Assembly: GCA_002353285.1 (NCBI GenBank)
Contig: DEJJ01000017.1
Coordinates: 24,282-88,281 of the forward strand
Source: Porphyromonadaceae bacterium UBA2751
GTDB taxonomy: Bacteria; Bacteroidota; Bacteroidia; Bacteroidales; Muribaculaceae
Reading direction: 5' to 3'
DNA length: 64,000 nt
The first letter of the stretch is position 1. Each line of letters starts with the position of its first letter. Below, piece by piece: positions 8,092 to 17,339 of this stretch. Made by a program: the position numbers and the translations under genes. Below the pieces are notes generated by a model. That model saw only the letters and a program-made list of their open reading frames with translations. It was not told the origin of the DNA and did not search any database.

Positions 8092-9354
8092 ATGGCTAAG
8101 AAAGTAGAAACGGTCGATATGGCCGACCAGTTTTCGGAGTTTAAAGAGTTGAAGAACATCGACAAGACCACGATGATTAGTGTCTTGGAGGAGTCGTTCC
8201 GCAGCGTGATTGCCAAGATGTTTGGCAGCGACGAGAATTTCGACGTTATCATGAACCCCGACAAGGGCGACTGCGAGATTTACCAGAACCTTGAGGTGGT
8301 AGCCGACGATGAAGTTCAAAATCCTAACCAGCAGATTGGACTTACCGATGCACGCAACGATGAGGAGAACCCCGACCCCGACTGCGAAATCGGCGAGGAG
8401 CACACCCGCAAAATCGACTTCGCCAAGTTTGGACGTCGTGCCATCCTGAACCTGCGTCAGACCCTGGCCAGCAAAATCCTTGACCTGCAAAAGGATGCCA
8501 TCTACAACAAGTTCAAGGACCTGGAGGGCGAACTCGTGAGTGGCGAGGTGTACCAGAGCTGGAAGCGTGAGGCTCTGCTGCTCGACGACGACAAGAACGA
8601 GCTCATCCTGCCCAAGGACCAGCAGATTCCCACCGACAACTTCCACAAGGGCGACACTGTGCGCGCTGTCATACACAAGGTTGACAACCAAAACAACAAC
8701 CCCAAAATCATTGTGTCGCGAACCAGCGACACTTTCCTGCGCCGCCTCTTTGAGCTCGAGGTGCCCGAAATTCACGATGGCCTGATTGTGATTCGTGCCG
8801 TGGCACGCGTGCCAGGCGAGAGAGCTAAAATCGCCGTTGAAAGCTACGACGACCGCATCGACCCAGTGGGAGCATGTGTGGGCGTGAAAGGCTCGCGCAT
8901 ACATGGCATCGTGCGAGAGTTGCGCAACGAGAACATCGACGTGATCAACTACACCAGCGACCCAGTGCTCTTTATCCAGCGTGCCCTGAGCCCAGCTAAG
9001 ATCACCACAATCCGCATCGACGAGGAAGGCAAGCGTGCCGAGGTGTTCCTGCGCCCCGACGAGGTGTCGCTCGCAATTGGACGTGGCGGCCTCAACATCA
9101 GGCTCGCATCTATCCTCACTGGCTACACCATCGATGTGTACCGCGACCTCGACAATGATGAGGACGACGTTTATCTCGATCGCTTTAACGACGAGATCGA
9201 CCAGTGGGTTATCGACGCTCTCAAGAGCATTGGTTGCGCCACTGCCAAGGCTGTGCTCAACACTCCACGTCAGGATCTTATCGACCGTGCCGACCTCGAG
9301 GAAGATACCGTCGACGAGGTGCTCGACATCCTCCGAGCCGAGTTTGAGGATTAA
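8092..9354 (+). CDS. nusA: Transcription termination/antitermination factor NusA
   Basis: The 420-residue RNA polymerase-binding factor modulates pausing, termination and antitermination. Domain order is an N-terminal polymerase-binding helical domain (1-140), an S1 domain (about 145-215), then KH1 and KH2 with ERAKIAVESYDDRIDPVGACV and LAIGRGGLNIRLASILTGY. It ends with one short helix-hairpin-helix-like segment (KAVLNTPRQDLIDRADLEED). The long acidic repeats of enterobacterial NusA are absent, as usual for Bacteroidetes. It is central in the rimP-nusA-infB operon. Confidence 0.95.
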   Translation: MAKKVETVDMADQFSEFKELKNIDKTTMISVLEESFRSVIAKMFGSDENFDVIMNPDKGDCEIYQNLEVVADDEVQNPNQQIGLTDARNDEENPDPDCEIGEEHTRKIDFAKFGRRAILNLRQTLASKILDLQKDAIYNKFKDLEGELVSGEVYQSWKREALLLDDDKNELILPKDQQIPTDNFHKGDTVRAVIHKVDNQNNNPKIIVSRTSDTFLRRLFELEVPEIHDGLIVIRAVARVPGERAKIAVESYDDRIDPVGACVGVKGSRIHGIVRELRNENIDVINYTSDPVLFIQRALSPAKITTIRIDEEGKRAEVFLRPDEVSLAIGRGGLNIRLASILTGYTIDVYRDLDNDEDDVYLDRFNDEIDQWVIDALKSIGCATAKAVLNTPRQDLIDRADLEEDTVDEVLDILRAEFED

Positions 9355-9360
9355 CAACCC

Positions 9361-9400
9361 TCACTCTCCACTCTCACTCTCCACTCTCACTCTCCACTAA
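9361..9400 (+). repeat. Tandem CT-rich 13-mer between nusA and infB
   Basis: The unit TCTCACTCTCCAC repeats about three times in the 84-bp nusA-infB gap. It is the reverse complement, in style, of the GAGAGTGAGAGG strings at 24110, 45337 and 46022. Confidence 0.7.
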
Positions 9401-9438
9401 CCATCATACAAAGAAACAAAACTCGTTATTTTTAATCT

Positions 9439-12312
9439 ATGCGTGTAAAATTAAGTAAAGTTATCAAAGATTTGAATGTTGGACTTCAAACCATCCAGGA
9501 CTTCTTTGCCAAGAAGAAGATTGAACTGGAGGTAAACCCCAACACCAAGATTCCTGAGGATATTCTGGAAATCCTCATCAAGGAATTCAAGCCCGACATG
9601 GAGCAGAAGCTCAAGTCGGAATATTTCACCAGCACACGACAGCGCGAGAAGGCTAAGCAAGCCGACCAGCCTAAAGAGCCACAGGAGGTCAAGACCGAAA
9701 CCGAAATACGCAAGCCAAAGGTGATAGGCAAGATCGACCTTGACAGTGCCGGCAAGCCTGCGCCCAAGAAGGAAGAACCAGCTCCCGAGCCCACCAAGCC
9801 CGCCGAGCCGGTGGCACCTGTCATGGCGCAACCCGAGCAACCAGCTCCCGAGCAGCCCAAGCCTGCAGAGCCTGCTGTTGAACAGCCTGCTCCCGAGCAA
9901 CCCAAGCCCGCCGAGACCGTTGTTGAGCAACCAGCTCCCGAGCAGCCTGCAGCAAAAGCCGAGCCCGAGCCCGAGCAGCCTGCACCTGCACAACCAGTGG
10001 ACCAGCAACCCGAGCCAGTGAAGCCCGAAACCGCTACCGAGCAACCTGACGAGCCTGCCAAGGTTACCACCACTAGCTCAAGCACCGAAATCTTCACCAC
10101 CACTCCCGTGCTCAAAACCAGCATCAACGTGGTGGGCAAAATCGACCTCTCGGCTATCAACCAGTCGACTCGACCCAAGAAGAAAACCAAGGAAGAGCGA
10201 CGTCAGGAACGACTCGCCAAGGAAAAGGCTCGCCAGGGTGAAGACGGAGTCAAGAAAAAACGTCGCCGCATAGGTAAAGAAAAAATCGACATCGAAAAAG
10301 CCGCCCAGCAAATCCAGAATACGCCAGGCGCTAACAAAAACGCAAAGAACAAAGATAACGAGAACAGCAAGAAGAAGGACAAGAAGGCTAAACGCCCATT
10401 GCGTCCACAAGTCAACGAGGAGGATGTTCAGCGTCAGGTGAAGGAGACGCTGGCACGACTCACCAACAAGAAGCAAAACATGGGTGCCAAGTGGCGCCGT
10501 GAGAAACGAGAGGCTGTGCGAGAAGAGGAGAGCAAGGAGGCGGCTCTGCAAGCTGCCGAGAAGAAGATTCTCAAGCTCACCGAGTTCGTTACCGCCAACG
10601 ACCTGGCAATGATGATGAACGTGCCCATCAACAAGGTGATTGGCACTTGCATGAGCCTGGGTGTGATGGTTTCAATCAACCAGCGTCTTGATGCCGAGAC
10701 CATCAACATTGTGGCCGAGGAGTTTGGATTCAAGACCGAATATGAGAGTGCCGACGTGGTCGAGGCTATCCACGAGGAGGAAGACAATCCCGAGGATCTG
10801 CAGCAGCGTCCACCAGTGGTCACTGTCATGGGTCACGTTGACCACGGCAAGACTTCACTGCTCGACTACATCCGCAAGAGTAATGTGATTGCTGGCGAGG
10901 CTGGTGGTATCACACAGCACATTGGTGCCTACAACGTGAAGCTGCCCAACGGGCGCCGCATCACCTTCCTCGACACACCAGGACACGAGGCGTTCACCGC
11001 AATGCGTGCCCGTGGTGCTAAGGTCACCGATATCGTTATCGTGATTGTTGCGGCCGACGACAATGTCATGCCACAGACCAAGGAGGCGCTTAACCATGCC
11101 TCAGCCGCTGGTGTGCCCATCGTCTTCGCCATCAACAAGATTGATAAGGAAGGTGCTAACCCCGAGAAAATCAAGGAAGAACTTGCCAATCTCAACTACC
11201 TCGTCGAGGAATGGGGAGGCAAGTATCAGAGCCAGGACATCTCGGCCAAGAAGGGTATTGGCGTGGAAGAACTCATGGAGAAAGTGCTGCTCGAGGCCGA
11301 CATGCTCGACCTCAAGGCCAACCCCGACCGCAAGGCCACCGGCTCAATCATCGAGTCGTCGCTCGACAAGGGACGTGGCTACATCGCCACTGTGCTCGTC
11401 GACAATGGCACTCTGCGTGTGGGCGACATCGTGCTCGCTGGCACTCACTATGGCAAGGTCAAGGCTATGTTCAACGAGCGCAACCAGCGCATCAAGGAGG
11501 CTGGACCTTCGTCGCCAGCTCTTATCCTGGGTCTTAACGGTGCTCCCACCGCCGGCGACAAGTTCAACGTCATGGACACCGACCAGGAGGCACGACAAAT
11601 CGCCAACAGGCGCGAGCAACTGCAGCGTGAGCAGATGCAGCGCACGCAGCATCGCCGCACACTCGAGGACATTGGCCGCTTGCGCGCCCTGGGTGAGTTC
11701 CATGAGCTCAACATCATCGTTAAGGGCGACGTCGACGGCTCTATCGAGGCCCTGGGCGACTCGCTCATCAAGCTCTCTACACCCGAGGTTCAGGTCAACG
11801 TTATCCACAAGGCCGTGGGTGCCATCAGCGAGAGCGATGTCACACTGGCTGCTGCCAGCGATGCCTACATCATTGGCTTCCAGGTGCGACCCTCGGCCGA
11901 TGCCAAGCGTCTGGCAGCTCAAGAGGGGGTCGACATCCGCATCTACTCCATCATCTACGATGCCATCGAGGAAATCAAGAGCGCCATGGAAGGTATGCTC
12001 TCGCCCGACATCAAGGAGGAGGTCATTGGCAACGCCGAGATCAAGGAGGTGTACCACATCAGCAAGGTGGGAACCATCGCCGGTGCCATGGTCAAGGATG
12101 GCAAGCTCAAGCGTGGTTGCAAGGTGCGCGTGATTCGCGACGGCATTGTGCGATTCACTGGCACGCTCGCATCGCTCAAGCGATTTAAGGACGATGCCAA
12201 GGAGGTTGCCAGTGGCTACGAGTGCGGTTTCAGCATCCAGAGCTTCAACGACCTCGTGGTGGGCGACATTGTCGAGGCATTCGAGGAAATCGAGGTGCAG
12301 AAGACTCTGTAA
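9439..12312 (+). CDS. infB: Translation initiation factor IF-2
   Basis: The 957-residue GTPase places initiator tRNA on the 30S subunit. The N-terminal IF2_N helix bundle starts at residue 1 (VKLSKVIKDLNVGLQTIQDFF). A long low-complexity linker follows, with QPAPEQPKPAE-type repeats at about 115-205 and a Lys/Arg-rich stretch at about 235-375. The G domain begins with GHVDHGKT (465-472), then DTPGHEAF and NKIDKEGANP. Domains II, III and the C2 domain complete the protein. Third gene of the operon. Confidence 0.96.
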   Translation: MRVKLSKVIKDLNVGLQTIQDFFAKKKIELEVNPNTKIPEDILEILIKEFKPDMEQKLKSEYFTSTRQREKAKQADQPKEPQEVKTETEIRKPKVIGKIDLDSAGKPAPKKEEPAPEPTKPAEPVAPVMAQPEQPAPEQPKPAEPAVEQPAPEQPKPAETVVEQPAPEQPAAKAEPEPEQPAPAQPVDQQPEPVKPETATEQPDEPAKVTTTSSSTEIFTTTPVLKTSINVVGKIDLSAINQSTRPKKKTKEERRQERLAKEKARQGEDGVKKKRRRIGKEKIDIEKAAQQIQNTPGANKNAKNKDNENSKKKDKKAKRPLRPQVNEEDVQRQVKETLARLTNKKQNMGAKWRREKREAVREEESKEAALQAAEKKILKLTEFVTANDLAMMMNVPINKVIGTCMSLGVMVSINQRLDAETINIVAEEFGFKTEYESADVVEAIHEEEDNPEDLQQRPPVVTVMGHVDHGKTSLLDYIRKSNVIAGEAGGITQHIGAYNVKLPNGRRITFLDTPGHEAFTAMRARGAKVTDIVIVIVAADDNVMPQTKEALNHASAAGVPIVFAINKIDKEGANPEKIKEELANLNYLVEEWGGKYQSQDISAKKGIGVEELMEKVLLEADMLDLKANPDRKATGSIIESSLDKGRGYIATVLVDNGTLRVGDIVLAGTHYGKVKAMFNERNQRIKEAGPSSPALILGLNGAPTAGDKFNVMDTDQEARQIANRREQLQREQMQRTQHRRTLEDIGRLRALGEFHELNIIVKGDVDGSIEALGDSLIKLSTPEVQVNVIHKAVGAISESDVTLAAASDAYIIGFQVRPSADAKRLAAQEGVDIRIYSIIYDAIEEIKSAMEGMLSPDIKEEVIGNAEIKEVYHISKVGTIAGAMVKDGKLKRGCKVRVIRDGIVRFTGTLASLKRFKDDAKEVASGYECGFSIQSFNDLVVGDIVEAFEEIEVQKTL

Positions 12313-12345
12313 TGCTCTAGTGCCTTACAATCTCAACCAAAATAG

Positions 12346-12390
12346 TGGGTCTAGAATCTCTAGAAAATCTAGAATTTCTAGACCCATTTT
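12346..12390 (+). terminator. Terminator after infB built from TCTAGAA words
   Basis: TGGGTCTAGAA (12346-12356) pairs with TTCTAGACCCA (12376-12386) and is followed by TTTT. The loop itself is made of further CTAGAA words. It separates infB from folK. Confidence 0.7.
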
Positions 12391-12405
12391 CAATAAACAA
12401 TAAAA

Positions 12406-12888
12406 ATGATTTATTATCTCAACATAGGCTCTAATCTCGACGACCGCGAGGGAAACCTCTGGGCCGCCGACCTGCGCCTGTCGCTCGACTTAGGACTCGT
12501 GGTGGCAAGGTCATCAATCGTTGAGAGCGAGCCTTGGGGATTCGACAGCGACAACGGGTTCCTCAACATGGGAATCGCCATCGATAGCCAGTTCTCACCC
12601 ATCCAGGCGCTCAACATCATTCACGACATTGAGCACGAGCTCAACCACGGCCGCAGCCACCGCGATGCCAATGGTGCCTACGTCGACCGTCTTGTCGACA
12701 TCGACATCATGGCTATCGACGACCTCGTCATCGACTTGCCCAGCCTCAAGGTGCCACACCCCCACATGGCAAGCCGCGACTTCTTCCTGAAGCCCATGGC
12801 CGAGATTGCACCAGAGTGGGTCCACCCCACCCTGCACCTTACCGCTCAGCGCATGCTTCATGCACTTGCTGGGAGCAACATGGAGTGA
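12406..12888 (+). CDS. folK: 2-amino-4-hydroxy-6-hydroxymethyldihydropteridine pyrophosphokinase
   Basis: A 160-residue HPPK enzyme that transfers pyrophosphate from ATP to 6-hydroxymethyl-dihydropterin in folate synthesis. Family motifs are visible in order: YLNIGSNLDDREGNL near the N-terminus, ESEPWGF and FLNMGIAI, then RLVDIDIMAIDD with the Mg-binding Asp pair, and PHPHMASRDFFLKPMAEIAP. Length matches a stand-alone HPPK, with no fused FolP or FolB. Expression is probably independent of infB because of the hairpin between them. Confidence 0.93.
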   Translation: MIYYLNIGSNLDDREGNLWAADLRLSLDLGLVVARSSIVESEPWGFDSDNGFLNMGIAIDSQFSPIQALNIIHDIEHELNHGRSHRDANGAYVDRLVDIDIMAIDDLVIDLPSLKVPHPHMASRDFFLKPMAEIAPEWVHPTLHLTAQRMLHALAGSNME

Positions 12889-12915
12889 GAGTCAATCCCA
12901 CATCGATGGTTTCAT

Positions 12916-13281
12916 CTATTTTGCCTGTTCTTGCTCCAGGTTCTTCTGCTTGGCGTCGAGTGCCTTGTTAATCTTCTCGCGATAAGTTTTGTCAAACTCG
13001 GCGCGCACCGTGTCGGTAATAACCGCTTGGTCCATTCCCAGCGAGTCGGCCTTATACTTATAGGCCTCATAGTAAACCGTCTCCATCGAGTCGAGCTTCA
13101 TCTTCAGAGCGTCATACTCTTCACGAGTGGTCACCTGAGTCTTGTCGATGGTTTCAACCATGCTCTTGTTGAGAGTCACAGCCTCTTGCTTAACGTCGAT
13201 TTTGCCATCACTGCCTGAGCCTGAGCACGATGAGAGGGTCATCGCCACAGCCACCAGCGAGAGAAATAAAAACTTCTTCAT
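12916..13281 (-). CDS. Small putative lipoprotein, unknown function
   Basis: The 121-residue protein starts at MKKFLFLSLVAVAM. A signal sequence ends in a lipobox-like TLSSC, followed by a Gly/Ser linker. The mature part is highly charged and helical, with heptad-like spacing (TREEYDALKMKLDSMETVYYEAY; AEFDKTYREKINKALDAKQK) suggesting a coiled coil. I do not recognise a family. It is transcribed in the same direction as the upstream peptide transporter but lies 216 bp behind it, beyond a strong hairpin, so it is probably a single-gene unit. Confidence 0.6.
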   Translation of the reverse strand: MKKFLFLSLVAVAMTLSSCSGSGSDGKIDVKQEAVTLNKSMVETIDKTQVTTREEYDALKMKLDSMETVYYEAYKYKADSLGMDQAVITDTVRAEFDKTYREKINKALDAKQKNLEQEQAK

Positions 13282-13394
13282 TGTCACTTATTTGTTTTAT
13301 GGTTAGTATTGTTAGTGCAAAGATAACAAAAAATAACAAAAACCGTCAAAATCTACCATAAAAATGGAGATTTCAACGGCTTAAACCAACAGCT

Positions 13395-13440
13395 GAAGTG
13401 GACCCCAAAAGTTTTTTGTCCAACTTTTGGGGTCCACTTC
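13395..13440. repeat. Perfect 19-bp inverted repeat, terminator or IS-end remnant
   Basis: GAAGTGGACCCCAAAAGTT and its exact reverse complement flank an 8-nt loop TTTTGTCC. It lies 57 bp behind the 13498-15027 transporter and would terminate transcripts from either side. The GGACCCCAAAAGTTGGACA-like sequence on the minus strand resembles terminal repeats of IS3-family elements. Confidence 0.65.
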
Positions 13441-13497
13441 TTATTACACACCCTCTTATATTATTTTTGTTTGAGAATAATATATCTTACGAAGTTG

Positions 13498-15027
13498 TTA
13501 CTTGGCCACCTTTTCCAAGCGCTTCATCATGATGAACATGAACAGGGCCGAAACCACGCACACGCCAATGAACACGCTCCACACCACCCACAGTGGGAGG
13601 CCGCCCCACAGGTAACCACCCACGCTCACGAGGAAGTTGCCAAGGGCTGTGCTGGCAAACCAGCCGCCCATCATCAAGCCCTTGAGCTTGGGAGGTGCAA
13701 CCTTGGTCACAAATGAGATTCCCATGGGCGAGAGCAACAACTCACCAAAGGTGAGCACCAGGTAGGTCGAGATGAGCCAGTTGGGCGATACCAGGGTCGC
13801 TGCGTCGCCCAGTGCTTTTTGCTCATCGGGAGTGGGCAGGCCAATTGAGCCTACAATCATGATCAGGAACGCCGATGCAGCCACAAGCATGCCCAGCGCA
13901 ATCTTGCGTGGAGCACTTGGCTCCTTGCCTTTGCGCGCCAGCCACCCAAAGATGGCGAGCGACACTGGTGTCAATGCCACCACATAGCACGGATTGAACT
14001 GCTGGAAGATGGGAGCAGCAATGTCGATGGGACCATCCAGATTGAAATAGCGATAAATGAGCACTCCCAAGCATGCCACTATCACGCCACCGGCAATGCC
14101 GCGAGCGCGCTTACTGTTGGAGGAGTCGAAGATGGCAAAGAGCGCATACACGATAAAGATGCACAGCACCAGGTTCCACACGTCAAATGCCATGCTCTGC
14201 AGGCCACTTGAAGTCTTGGCTGTGAACTCGTTGGCAAAGAATGTGAGTGTCAAACCATTCTGGTGGAATGCCATCCAGAAGAAGATTACAACGATGAACA
14301 CCAGTATCAGAGCCACCACGCGCTTCGAGGTCTCACCAGGTGCCAGCTCGGCAGCTGCCGCAGCATCCTTGTTGCCCTTCTTGCTCGAAATGGCGCTCTT
14401 CTCCACATGGCGGAAGGTGCCACGGAAGGCATAGTAGATAATGATTGAAACGATGAGCGACACACAAGCCACGCCAAAGGCGAAGTGATAACTGTCGGCA
14501 ACGCTCACGCCAAGATTAGTCTGTGCATACTCCATAATCTTCACTGCCGCTGTGGGGGCAAACATGGCGCCAATGTTGATTGCCATGTAGAAGATGCTGA
14601 AGGCGGCGTCGCGCCGCTCGCTGTACTGCGGGTCGTCATAGAGGTTACCCACCATCACCTGGAGGTTGCCCTTGAAAAGGCCCGTTCCCAGGCTCACAAG
14701 TAGCAGAGCTCCCATCATTGCAACGAGTGCTACAGTGTCGCCTCCCAGGGGCACCGAGAGCGCCACGTAGCCAAAGAACATGATAAGGATGCCACTGGTC
14801 ACCATCTTGCCATAACCGAAGATGTCGGCAAGAATGCCACCAATCACCGGCAGGAAGTACACCAGCATCAGGAAGCTGCTGTAAATCAAGCCTGCAGTGC
14901 CTGGCTCGAGCCCGAAGTTCTCACGCAGGAACAGTGCGAAAACGGCAATCATCGTGTAGTAGCCAAAGCGTTCGCCAGTGTTGGCAAGCGCCAGGGCATA
15001 TAAGCCTTTTGGTTGATTTTTAAACAT
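13498..15027 (-). CDS. POT/PTR family proton-coupled peptide transporter
   Basis: A 509-residue inner-membrane protein of the major facilitator superfamily with about 12-14 membrane helices. It shows the POT signature GERFGYYTMIAVFALFL at residues 18-34, where the ERFxYY motif couples protons to peptide uptake. FKGNLQVMVGNLYDD and the later FGELLLSPMGISFVTKVAP, a typical PTR segment, also match. It imports di- or tripeptides. A second POT gene lies directly upstream on the same strand, separated by a terminator, so the two are paralogues with probably separate transcripts. Confidence 0.9.
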   Translation of the reverse strand: MFKNQPKGLYALALANTGERFGYYTMIAVFALFLRENFGLEPGTAGLIYSSFLMLVYFLPVIGGILADIFGYGKMVTSGILIMFFGYVALSVPLGGDTVALVAMMGALLLVSLGTGLFKGNLQVMVGNLYDDPQYSERRDAAFSIFYMAINIGAMFAPTAAVKIMEYAQTNLGVSVADSYHFAFGVACVSLIVSIIIYYAFRGTFRHVEKSAISSKKGNKDAAAAAELAPGETSKRVVALILVFIVVIFFWMAFHQNGLTLTFFANEFTAKTSSGLQSMAFDVWNLVLCIFIVYALFAIFDSSNSKRARGIAGGVIVACLGVLIYRYFNLDGPIDIAAPIFQQFNPCYVVALTPVSLAIFGWLARKGKEPSAPRKIALGMLVAASAFLIMIVGSIGLPTPDEQKALGDAATLVSPNWLISTYLVLTFGELLLSPMGISFVTKVAPPKLKGLMMGGWFASTALGNFLVSVGGYLWGGLPLWVVWSVFIGVCVVSALFMFIMMKRLEKVAK

Positions 15028-15103
15028 GGGTTAGTTTTTTGTTTTTAGTTATTTGTTGCGATGGCATCGCAACATACAGAGAACATAAAGTTGTTGTTAA
15101 ACT

Positions 15104-15142
15104 AAAAAGGCGAGGGGTTGATGTTATTCAGCCCCTCGGCCT
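15104..15142 (-). terminator. Terminator of the upstream POT transporter
   Basis: On the minus strand a GC-rich hairpin with CGAGGGG/CCCCTCG in the stem is followed by CTTTTTAG, 22 bp past the 15164-16726 stop codon. Confidence 0.75.
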
Positions 15143-15163
15143 TTATGGTATCATAAAGATGTG

Positions 15164-16726
15164 TTATTTAGTAACTCGCTCGAGCCACTTCACCATGCCC
15201 AGCATCACGCCCATCGAAACGAGGCACACTACCAGGAACACGGTCCAGCATATCCACAATGGCCAGCGGTTGTACATCCAGGGGCCCATCCAGATGAGCA
15301 GGTTGCCAAGTGCGGTGGCACCGAGCCACAAGCCCTGGCACAAGCCCTGCAAGTGCTTGGGAGCTACCTTCGACACGAACGACAAGCCCAGAGGCGAGAT
15401 GAACAGCTCGGCTACGGTGAGGAAGAAGTAGGTCACAATCAGTACCCATGCACCTGCCTTCATGCCTTCCTTAACGCCCACTTCCATGCCCTTGAACTCC
15501 TCGCCCGAGGGATAACCTGCGGTGTAGGAGTAGAGAGTCAGGAACAAATAGGCCAAACCAGCGATAAACATACCAATGGCAATCTTGCGAGGGGTGGAAA
15601 TCTCCTTGCCACGCTTGCTCAGAGCGCCAAAGATGAACATGATTATTGGAGTGAGAACAATCACGAAGAAGGGGTTCACAGCCTGCCAAATCTCAGGAGC
15701 AATAGAGTCGGTCTTCACAAAGTCGCGAGCGAATACCGACAGCGACTGACCATTCTGGTGGAACGAGAACCAGAAGAACACGGCCACGCCAAGCACTGCA
15801 AACAGAGCATACATGCGCTGCTTGATCTCGGTGGCCATTGCCTTGCGCTCCTCGGCGGTGTAGTTCTCAACAACCTTAGCCTCTTTCTTGGCTGGAGTGG
15901 GGAATATCTTCTGATAATAGATGAAGATGCACAACGAGATGAGCATTGCGCAAACCGATGCAATAAACGAGTAGTGAACACCAGTGTTGAACACTTCAAG
16001 ATACTTCTGGCAGAAGGCACCCATGTCGGCGGGCAGCGAACCACCCACTTGCTGAGCAAGGGTCTGCAGGTTGCTGGCAGCCTCGGCTGTCATGGCCTCA
16101 GCACCGTTGATGAACTGGTGGCACAGAGCAGGAAGCTCAGCATTGTATTGCAGGCTGTTAACACCAAGCCACCACTCACGCAAGTAAGGCGCGATGAAGG
16201 GGGCAATCAAGCCACCAATGTTGATGAACACATAGAAAATCTGGAAACCGCTGTCGCGCTTGCCTTGAACGGCCTTCAGAGCCTCAGGGCCTTTCTTGGC
16301 AGCATCGGCCTCGAGGTTGTCATACATCTGACCCACGATAGCCTGCAGGTTGCCCTTGAACAAGCCGTTACCAAAGGCGATGAGCAGCAAGGCCACGCAT
16401 GTGAAAGGCAGTAGCCAGCTCATGTTGCCCTTAGTGGCAAGGATAGGGATGGAGATGAGCGCATAGCCCAGCGCCATGATGATAAGACCCCAGCGAATGG
16501 TGCCCTTGTAATTTTGAGTGCGGTCGGCAATGATACCGCCCACCAAGCTCAACACATAGATTAAGCAGTAGAACACTGAATAGATAGCGCCACTGGTCTC
16601 ATCACTAAGACCAAACTTTGAGCACAGGAACAGCAGCAGCACTGCATTCATGATGTAGTAGCCAAAGCGTTCACCCATGTTGCTCAACGCGGCGGGGATT
16701 AACCCCTTGGGATGTCCTTTAAACAT
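15164..16726 (-). CDS. POT/PTR family proton-coupled peptide transporter
   Basis: A 520-residue paralogue of the neighbouring transporter. It carries GERFGYYIMNAVLLLFL near the N-terminus, GGIIADRTQNYKGTIRWG after helix 2, GNGLFKGNLQAIVGQMYD, and TVAELFISPLGLSFVSKVAP near the end. An extra loop at about 140-230 contains an insert (GVNSLQYNAELPALCHQFI) that the shorter paralogue lacks. The two differ enough to suggest different peptide preferences. The tandem pair implies that host or dietary peptides are an important nutrient source. Confidence 0.9.
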   Translation of the reverse strand: MFKGHPKGLIPAALSNMGERFGYYIMNAVLLLFLCSKFGLSDETSGAIYSVFYCLIYVLSLVGGIIADRTQNYKGTIRWGLIIMALGYALISIPILATKGNMSWLLPFTCVALLLIAFGNGLFKGNLQAIVGQMYDNLEADAAKKGPEALKAVQGKRDSGFQIFYVFINIGGLIAPFIAPYLREWWLGVNSLQYNAELPALCHQFINGAEAMTAEAASNLQTLAQQVGGSLPADMGAFCQKYLEVFNTGVHYSFIASVCAMLISLCIFIYYQKIFPTPAKKEAKVVENYTAEERKAMATEIKQRMYALFAVLGVAVFFWFSFHQNGQSLSVFARDFVKTDSIAPEIWQAVNPFFVIVLTPIIMFIFGALSKRGKEISTPRKIAIGMFIAGLAYLFLTLYSYTAGYPSGEEFKGMEVGVKEGMKAGAWVLIVTYFFLTVAELFISPLGLSFVSKVAPKHLQGLCQGLWLGATALGNLLIWMGPWMYNRWPLWICWTVFLVVCLVSMGVMLGMVKWLERVTK

Positions 16727-16785
16727 AAATTGTAATGGTTTTTAAGTTAATATTCTTTTTTTAATTCAACAGTCTTATGGTTAGT

Positions 16786-17211
16786 TCATTCATTATGCAT
16801 TGAATAAGCCATGGCATAGGCTTTCATGTTCTTGAGCATCGAGAGTAGCCCATTGCTGCGGGTGGGCGACAGGTGGTCGCGCAGCCCTATGCGGTCGATG
16901 AAGTAGAGATCGGCATCCACAATGTCCTGTGGTTTCTGACCCGAGAGCACGCGAATGAGCAGTGCCACGATTCCCTTCACGATGATGGCGTCGCTGTCGG
17001 CACGGTAGGTCACCACCCCGTCGTGGTACTGCGCGTCTAGCCACAGGCGGCTCTGGCACCCATCAATGAGGTTATCGGGGGTCTTGAGACTCTCGTCGAG
17101 CGCATCAAGGCCATTGCCAAGATCTATGATGTAAGCATACCTATCCATCCAGTCGTCCATGCCACTGAACTCCTCGATGATTTCGTCTTGAATCTGGTTT
17201 ATTTCGGTCAT
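16786..17211 (-). CDS. sufE: SufE-like Fe-S cluster sulfur acceptor
   Basis: The 141-residue protein begins at MTEINQIQDEIIEEF. An in-frame TTG 30 bp upstream overlaps the -7 box and is rejected. SufE takes persulfide sulfur from the cysteine desulfurase SufS. The acceptor cysteine lies in LIDGCQSRLWLDA (Cys about 52), followed by GIVALLIRVLSGQKP-DI and GLRDHLSPTRSNGL, all standard for the family. No other suf genes are in the window. Confidence 0.92.
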   Translation of the reverse strand: MTEINQIQDEIIEEFSGMDDWMDRYAYIIDLGNGLDALDESLKTPDNLIDGCQSRLWLDAQYHDGVVTYRADSDAIIVKGIVALLIRVLSGQKPQDIVDADLYFIDRIGLRDHLSPTRSNGLLSMLKNMKAYAMAYSMHNE

Positions 17212-17238
17212 TTTATAAAATAATGTATATAAATCGGT

Positions 17239-17269
17239 CAAAGTTACTCATATTTTTGGTTTCTCACAA
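17239..17269 (-). promoter_or_regulatory. Promoter of sufE
   Basis: On the minus strand TTG (17269-17267) and TAACTTTG (17246-17239) are 20 bp apart. The transcript would start near 17233, a short distance before the ATG at 17211. Confidence 0.7.
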
Positions 17270-17275
17270 CTTTTT

Positions 17276-17313
17276 ATAAAAAAAAGGTGCCGAGCAATCA
17301 CGCCCGGCACCTT
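17276..17313 (-). terminator. Terminator of the PpiD-like gene
   Basis: AAGGTGCCG and CGGCACCTT form a 9-bp stem with a 12-nt loop. A run of eight T follows on the minus strand, about 27 bp past the stop codon. Confidence 0.85.
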
Positions 17314-17339
17314 ATTCGTCACCTCAAGCTCGGCTACGA

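Noticed and set aside
8080..9357. Long minus-strand open frame opposite nusA
   Set aside because: It mirrors nusA exactly and has no recognisable domain. nusA is certain.
9361..9400. CT-rich repeat as a phase-variable promoter of infB
   Set aside because: No promoter elements flank it and it lies inside a conserved operon.
15161..16414. Plus-strand open frame opposite the second POT transporter
   Set aside because: It lies wholly within a clear membrane-transporter gene on the other strand, and its own product is unlike any membrane or soluble family.
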